From Strongylocentrotus purpuratus (taxonomy: Eukaryota > Echinodermata > Echinoidea > Camarodonta > Strongylocentrotidae): a DNA stretch of 64,000 bases. The stretch is from contig NW_022145609.1 in NCBI RefSeq assembly GCF_000002235.5, positions 9,245,551 through 9,309,550 on the forward strand, in the 5' to 3' direction. Position numbers and translations under genes: made by a program. The notes beneath the pieces were generated by a model, which made no database searches, was not told the origin of the DNA, and saw nothing but the letters and a program-made list of their open reading frames with translations. The first letter of the stretch is position 1, and every line of letters starts with the position of its first letter. This document shows, piece after piece, positions 59,004-64,000 of the stretch.

Positions 59004-59464
59004 GTTAGAAATTTTGTTTTCGTACCTCTTTCCATGAATTGTGACAAAATGATTTATTCTTGATACAATTATAAAGTTTATATACTTTCAGAACTTTATT
59101 TATCAAACTTTATTCATTAATTTTTATCCTTTATTGATCAGTAAAATTCTCATAATCATCTCATGAAAAGATGTGGACAAAAATGTTCAAATTTTATACG
59201 CAACGGTTTATTACTCATCCACATTGAAGGAATTCAGAGCTGGTGGACTTCTTAAATAGAAACAAGCCTTACCTCCTCTATATCTAAATAATAACATTTA
59301 TTAGTATGGACCATAGTGGCGTAGCCGGCAAGGTGGAGGCGGCGTACCCCCCCCCCCCCCCACCTTGTTTGAAGGCTCATACATCACAACCGTACGGGGC
59401 CGCTAAGAGTACGATAATAGCAGTAATAAGTAATAATAATTGATGATAACTGTATCTTATTTAC

Positions 59465-59690
59465 CTATAGGGTAACCACATCAGTCACACTGTTATTCCT
59501 GCAGGCCCTGCAATTGTTATTACCCCCAGCATTGACTGGGGCCATTTACACACCCAGGTGGAGTGTGGCAAAATGTAGATTAACGTCGTAATGCCAAAAA
59601 CACGTTAATGCCGGGCTTGGATTTGAACCCTCAACCCTTTGATTAAGAGTCAAGTGAATGAACCACTATATGCTCCACGATACCTCCATA
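59465..59690 (-). mobile_element. tRNA-derived SINE, minus strand
   Basis: GGGCTTGGATTTGAACCCTC (complement of the B box) and GAACCACTATATGCTCCACG (complement of the A-box side) follow a body with GGCCATTTACACACCCAGGT and AGTGTGGCAAAATGTAGATT. It matches the 9.1-kb copy. Confidence 0.78.
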
Positions 59691-60662
59691 CACTCTACCT
59701 CCCCCATTGAGGTGGACTCCCCTCCCTACCCCGTTTAACTATTTCTGGATATGCTACTGGATCACATGACAAACATCAAATTTTGAATTAAAACTTTGTT
59801 AATTCGAATGCATTTAATATTTTAACAGTGATGTTTTTTGTGTTTAAAAAAAAAATCTATGTGAAAGATGTTTTTTCTCCCTAAATGCACGGGGACAGTC
59901 AAAAAGGTTTCCCCACCGCTATGATTTTTCGCTCAATATAATGTTGACATGATTTGTCAGGACAGGTTAAAAAAACAGACATACCTTCCTCAATACAAGT
60001 CATGTATCACACTAAACCTAAAAATATTCGTATGACAAAATTATTGTCCGGCAATATTATATCCAGGGTATGCTGTAAACGGATAAACTCTCTGTAATTA
60101 TATTTCGAAAGGCAAATGATGGTCATTGGCAAATCTTCCCTGGCGAACAAACTTTTGAGCAGGATATTGCGAGTTTACCAGGGATCGAGACACACACACG
60201 TGATAACTGTTCAACTCCATCCATAGCATGGAATATCAATATGATTATATCAAACTGCAAAATTCATATCGACAACCTGTATCTATCTCAATTTCTATAT
60301 ATCATGTTGGGGCCTATCTCATTTTCGACGAACAGCTATTATCCATACATAATATATTAAATGTATTTACATAAATGTATATTAATTTGTATTGATATTA
60401 CCTTTATCTATTTACTGATCGATCTGTAATTTATCCATATCTGTCAGCCTATCTTCTTTCTAGCTGCCTATCTTTCTATCTACCTATCTATCTACTGCTA
60501 TTCATTATCTATCTATCTAAATCAAGGAGTTTTATCTCCTTGTCTAAATGGGAATAAATCTTCTGTTTTGTAACTATTCATCTATATAATCTACTAGTCT
60601 GTCTATCTATCTAGTTATTATATCTGTTTATGTAGCCGCCTGCCTGTTTGGATGGTACCCCC

Positions 60663-60664
<2 letters not shown>

Positions 60665-60695
<31 letters not shown>
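60665..60695. repeat. (CT)n microsatellite
   Basis: About 14 CT units directly upstream of a SINE head. Confidence 0.85.
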
Positions 60696-60700
<5 letters not shown>

Positions 60701-60714
60701 GTGTCTACATAATA

Positions 60715-60900
60715 GGTGTATTATAGTGGATATGTCTCCGGACTGTGCGTGGCAAGGTACAGGGTTCGAATCCCTGGCGCAGTACTTTTCAACGTTCCTT
60801 GGCAATACATTTGCCAGACTCGACCTATGTGTATAAGTGGGCTGGTAGAAGGATGTTTCCCTTGAATGTACTGAACACCATGGTTGCTGGAGCAAAATCA
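60715..60900 (+). mobile_element. tRNA-derived SINE, plus strand
   Basis: TTATAGTGGATATGTCTCCG (A-box side) and CAGGGTTCGAATCCCTGGCG (a perfect T arm with B box) precede a body with CCTTGGCAATACATTTGCCA. No acceptor stem pairs at tRNA length, so it is not a tRNA gene. Confidence 0.65.
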
Positions 60901-61229
60901 AGTCCTTTTTGGAAGCGCATGCATTTCATTGAGAATATACATCATTCGCAGTGTGATATAATATACAAGAATTTAATATTGGTAATATAATAAGCTTTTG
61001 CAAAGTTATTTTCATTTAGAAGGGACATAACTTAATAACAGGTCCCTGTTACTGTGGCTCTGCCAAGTTTGTATACATAAATGAACCAAGCTATTGTTAT
61101 AATTCTCTTTCTTGTTTCCACTCAAATGTCCTTTTTTATGTTTACTCTCGAAACAAAACAGGGTTGAGTGCCTGAACTTGATAGTTTATTCACCCACAAT
61201 GGAACATCCCAGGGGGAGAAAGAGAAGCA

Positions 61230-61232
<3 letters not shown>

Positions 61233-61289
<57 letters not shown>
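61233..61289. repeat. (GA)n microsatellite
   Basis: About 28 GA units. Confidence 0.92.
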
Positions 61290-61292
<3 letters not shown>

Positions 61293-62195
61293 GGGGTGGA
61301 GAGATGAGGGGGAACAAAGGAATTGTATCAAGCCAGTCTGGACAACCGTGATCATGTGTAAGCCTAGTTCATTTTCCCCAGCTATCATCTTAAGTTATGT
61401 ATCAATTCTGGTACACTTCTTTCGGTACACACTTGTTAAAGAAAACAAATAATTAAATTATCTAGCTATCATTGAAATATATTACATTTCTGGTTCGATA
61501 TCTAGAGCAAACCCGAAAACATACAACAAAATGGCATCTGACATAATGAATTTACTCTTGATATATTCTAGTGTTGCTACATATAATATGTCATAGTGGC
61601 AGTGAGATAATCACTCAGTCAAGCCCACTGATTCCGTGACGCAAACAAAAGTCCACCAACATGTAGGCTACTTTGGAACATTTCTTCGAAAATATAAGCT
61701 ATAGAAAATCCTAAATCTGTTTTTCGGGAGCTACTTATTCCCAGTTCTTGGTAGAGAAGAGAAGATGTGTATTATCAACTTACGTAACACTTGGCATAAT
61801 ATCGATATCACTACAGCCGTGTAAATAATGAAAATCGTGGAACTGGTTTTAATTCTCAAGCATTTCGTTGGAAGTCACGACTATTTTCCCTTTTCGGGGT
61901 TACAACACAAGTCATAATCAATAAACATAAATCTCTCATAATAAAAGTACCAATATTTTCACTTTGACCCATTGTTTTATAAGCCACTGTTCAACGATGC
62001 CTGAGTGAACCACATCTGTGATGCATGGTACGAAAAATTATTGTAAGCACGTACATGTGCATTAGCTATTCTATTCGGTCACCAACAAACCATTTCCAGA
62101 GGGGTGCTCGTCGTTGTTTGGAACAGCCTGTCAAGCTGCTCTCCGACAGCCAACCCGCGCTCTCCGTTCTCCCCGCACTTCATTGGTGCAAAAGT
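61290..62195. other. Stretch without a gene
   Basis: No repeats or reading frames of note before the promoter-like region at 62.2 kb. Confidence 0.35.
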
Positions 62196-62199
62196 TAGC

Positions 62200-62205
62200 T
62201 ATAAA
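62200..62205 (+). promoter_or_regulatory. TATA box of a secreted-protein gene
   Basis: TATAAA lies about 119 bp upstream of the ATG at 62,319. That leaves room for a start site near 62,230 and an 85-90-nt leader. ATTGGT (inverted CCAAT) occurs at about 62,182. Confidence 0.5.
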
Positions 62206-62318
62206 TTGGTGCTGTTGTTGCATCTTGATTTAATAATTGGAAGCTCTTCAGCCAGGAGAAGAGCATCTATATCTTTGGAGTTCCATTGGGATAATTCTAC
62301 CCATTACTGGGACCAATT

Positions 62319-62373
62319 ATGGATTTCAAAACGTTGTTAGTCCTCGCTTGCGTAGCGGCTGGATCTCTAGCTG
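62319..62373 (+). CDS. First coding exon, signal peptide of a secreted or membrane protein (partial)
   Basis: The ATG at 62,319 opens MDFKTLLVLACVAAGSLA, a textbook signal peptide: a short charged start, a hydrophobic core and a small-residue cleavage end. The exon stops one base into the next codon at a donor CTG/GTATGT (62,374). A one-exon signal peptide with phase 1 exit is common in secreted proteins. Exon 2 was not found in the remaining 1.6 kb, so the gene probably continues beyond the window and its function cannot be told. The TATA box and leader spacing support a real 5' end. Confidence 0.6.
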
Positions 62374-62762
62374 GTATGTTCCAATTTTGCTTTTTAAAAC
62401 ATTGTTGTTCGCCATATATGTTCTTTCTTCATTATTTCACTATGCTACTCCTCATCAGCTCATCTAGTATTTGATAGAAATATTACATACATCCTTTGCT
62501 TCTCATAATCTTGGACAAATATTTTTCTGACGATGTTTAAAAATCTTCGAGATGAATTTCTTGCATATTGAGCATTGACAAGTCATCTTGTTTTTATAAA
62601 ATCGCATCTGACGCCATGTTATATATTCATTTTCACTTAGCTTATATCCATCCATGGCATATGTCGGGATATGCGAATTATATTTGTTTGTGTTTGACAT
62701 AATTATTATACGCTATAAATAATGGCCTACTGACATGAAGGATAACAATTATTGAATGTGAG

Positions 62763-62764
62763 AT

Positions 62765-62812
<48 letters not shown>
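62763..62812. repeat. (GA)n microsatellite
   Basis: AGATAGAGATAG followed by about 20 GA units. Confidence 0.9.
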
Positions 62813-62819
62813 AGATTGA

Positions 62820-63384
62820 GAAGGAGAAGGAGAAGATATAGGTACAAAAGAGATGGAGAGATGACATAACCACAACTCGCAGCTAGCTGGTGTCGTCCTA
62901 AACGTGACAATTCTTTTTTAGCATGTTATTGATTGAACGAAATCTTCAACTTGGTTCTTCATGGTTCGCTTGATCAGTTGATTGGTGCTTCAACTGCCTG
63001 ATTGATTGATTGATGTTTAACAACAGATAATCGATTTTACGAACTAATTAATCCCAAAGACTCAAGTGGATTAAGTTCTTTTTTAGAATTAGATATTGAC
63101 GGACGGGTCTACTTCTCATGCCCTCCTCCAATGTGTTACCTTTTGTTTCGAAAAGTTTTCTCGCGTTTGCAGAGTTCATTTAGTAAAAACAACCCAACAT
63201 TATTATTTAATGACATTGCTTTTGTTCTGTGAGCCCTGTGTAACTACATTTTAAGTTAATATTAAACCTCTTCTGATACTGCCATTCATTAGACAAGACA
63301 TAATAGACCGGTTTACTGACATAATAATATACCTTTTATACCAACTGTTTCGTGTCTCTTTTCAAAAATACATGCACAGTGAAT
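62820..63384. other. Probable intron of the secreted-protein gene, no exon seen
   Basis: AT-rich, with a short TGATTGATTGATTG run near 62,998. I found no acceptor followed by a convincing frame. Confidence 0.3.
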
Positions 63385-63581
63385 TTTAGCCCCACTGTCC
63401 TACCTGTAGCTACTTCCTCCCTCTATATGGAAAACTTCCCCAATCGGTGCCTGTTGATCCCCCATGATCCTCTTTTTCTTATAAATGTTATTTGAGAGCT
63501 GAGTTAATGAGATAGCCACCTGTCAGTGACCTTGCTGGGTGGTCTAATCCCTTTTGGCCCAGTAGTATTGACGGTCTTTAA
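63385..63581 (-). mobile_element. TTAA MITE family A, copy 7, reverse orientation
   Basis: Reads GCCCCACTGTCCTACCTGTA at the left and GACGGTCTTTAA at the right, with GAGTTAATGAGATAGCCACC inside. The left target site is degraded. It is close to copy 5 in sequence, sharing the CCCCAATCGGTGCC-type block. Confidence 0.72.
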
Positions 63582-64000
63582 GCGATGGCTCAGTACAAAA
63601 TAACGAACTTGGATTGTCTCTTCAATCTCCACTTTTGTCCTTGCAACTTCAAATTCAAGTACTCCATCTCCATAAAATTGTGAACGCCCTTAGATTTATG
63701 ATGCCAAGGTCCTTTTACTTTTAGCTCTGGTGCAATATTTCAACTTTCAAAACAAGTTCGCAGCTGCTTTTAAAACTCAAGCCCTGCCCATCACTATACA
63801 TTACAAGTACTCATTACGTAATCGGAACCCCTGAAATTTTCCTTGTTGATTTTTTTTCGAAAGTCCTTGTGATTTCGAAACAACAAGGAAATCCAACAAG
63901 ATTGAAGGTTTCCTTAGTCCGCGAAGGACAGGAAATTTAAAACGAGGTTTATTTATTGTGGTTGTGTGTTTTTACACTGCTCTTTGAAGAAAGACGTAGA

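Noticed and set aside
59310-59765. A hAT-like element suggested by GTGGCGTAGCCGG and TGGATATGCTACTGG
   Set aside because: The possible ends do not pair well and no 8-bp duplication flanks them.
60740-60790. A possible tRNA gene with a perfect T arm
   Set aside because: No acceptor stem pairs at tRNA length and the flanks match a SINE body, so it is a tRNA-derived SINE.

Overview
The window looks like nuclear DNA of a marine invertebrate deuterostome, most probably an echinoderm such as a sea urchin. This rests on an intron-rich SMC2 gene close to the vertebrate protein, AT-rich non-coding DNA, many short foldback (MITE-like) elements with TTAA, TA or 8-bp target duplications, tRNA-derived SINEs, and unusually many long poly(C)/poly(G) runs. 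The species is inferred, not proven.

Layout: 1-7.2 kb is gene-poor DNA with MITEs and a nested minisatellite. At 7.17-7.21 kb there is a plausible cell-cycle promoter with NRF1, E2F-like and CHR-like sites. From 7,273 to 31,051 (+) lies a complete SMC2 gene (condensin ATPase): I could join 24 coding exons with consistent phases into 1,212 residues. Its introns hold a hAT DNA transposon of about 5 kb with a full-length three-exon transposase (12,656-17,631), itself sitting in a TTAA-flanked MITE. They also hold a decayed partial copy of exon 17 and two truncated copies of the Walker B exon (exon 23) placed just before the real one.

31-41 kb is probably a long SMC2 3'UTR (polyadenylation signal at 34,051) followed by repeats. 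At 41,027-43,387 (-) is a small three-exon gene for a secreted six-cysteine protein of 112 residues. 43.8-49.3 kb is repeat-dense: a 138-bp tandem array, two hAT MITEs with perfect 8-bp target duplications only 14 bp apart, and a 2.8-kb hAT-like element that landed in a SINE and carries a TTAA element plus a 17-unit satellite with higher-order structure and a short TTAGGG run. 49.3-58 kb shows only repeats and simple sequence.

At 57,913-58,076 is a perfect 164-bp palindrome with no spacer, flanked by an exact 9-bp direct repeat. A possible last exon of a + strand gene ends at 58,985 with a polyadenylation signal. At 62.2-62.4 kb a TATA box precedes a short first coding exon for a signal peptide, opening a secreted-protein gene that runs past the right edge.

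The two well-supported host genes are unrelated in function. The most unusual material is structural: exon-fragment duplications at SMC2, nested transposons, and the palindrome. I recognised no retrovirus, LTR element, Polinton or CRISPR array.
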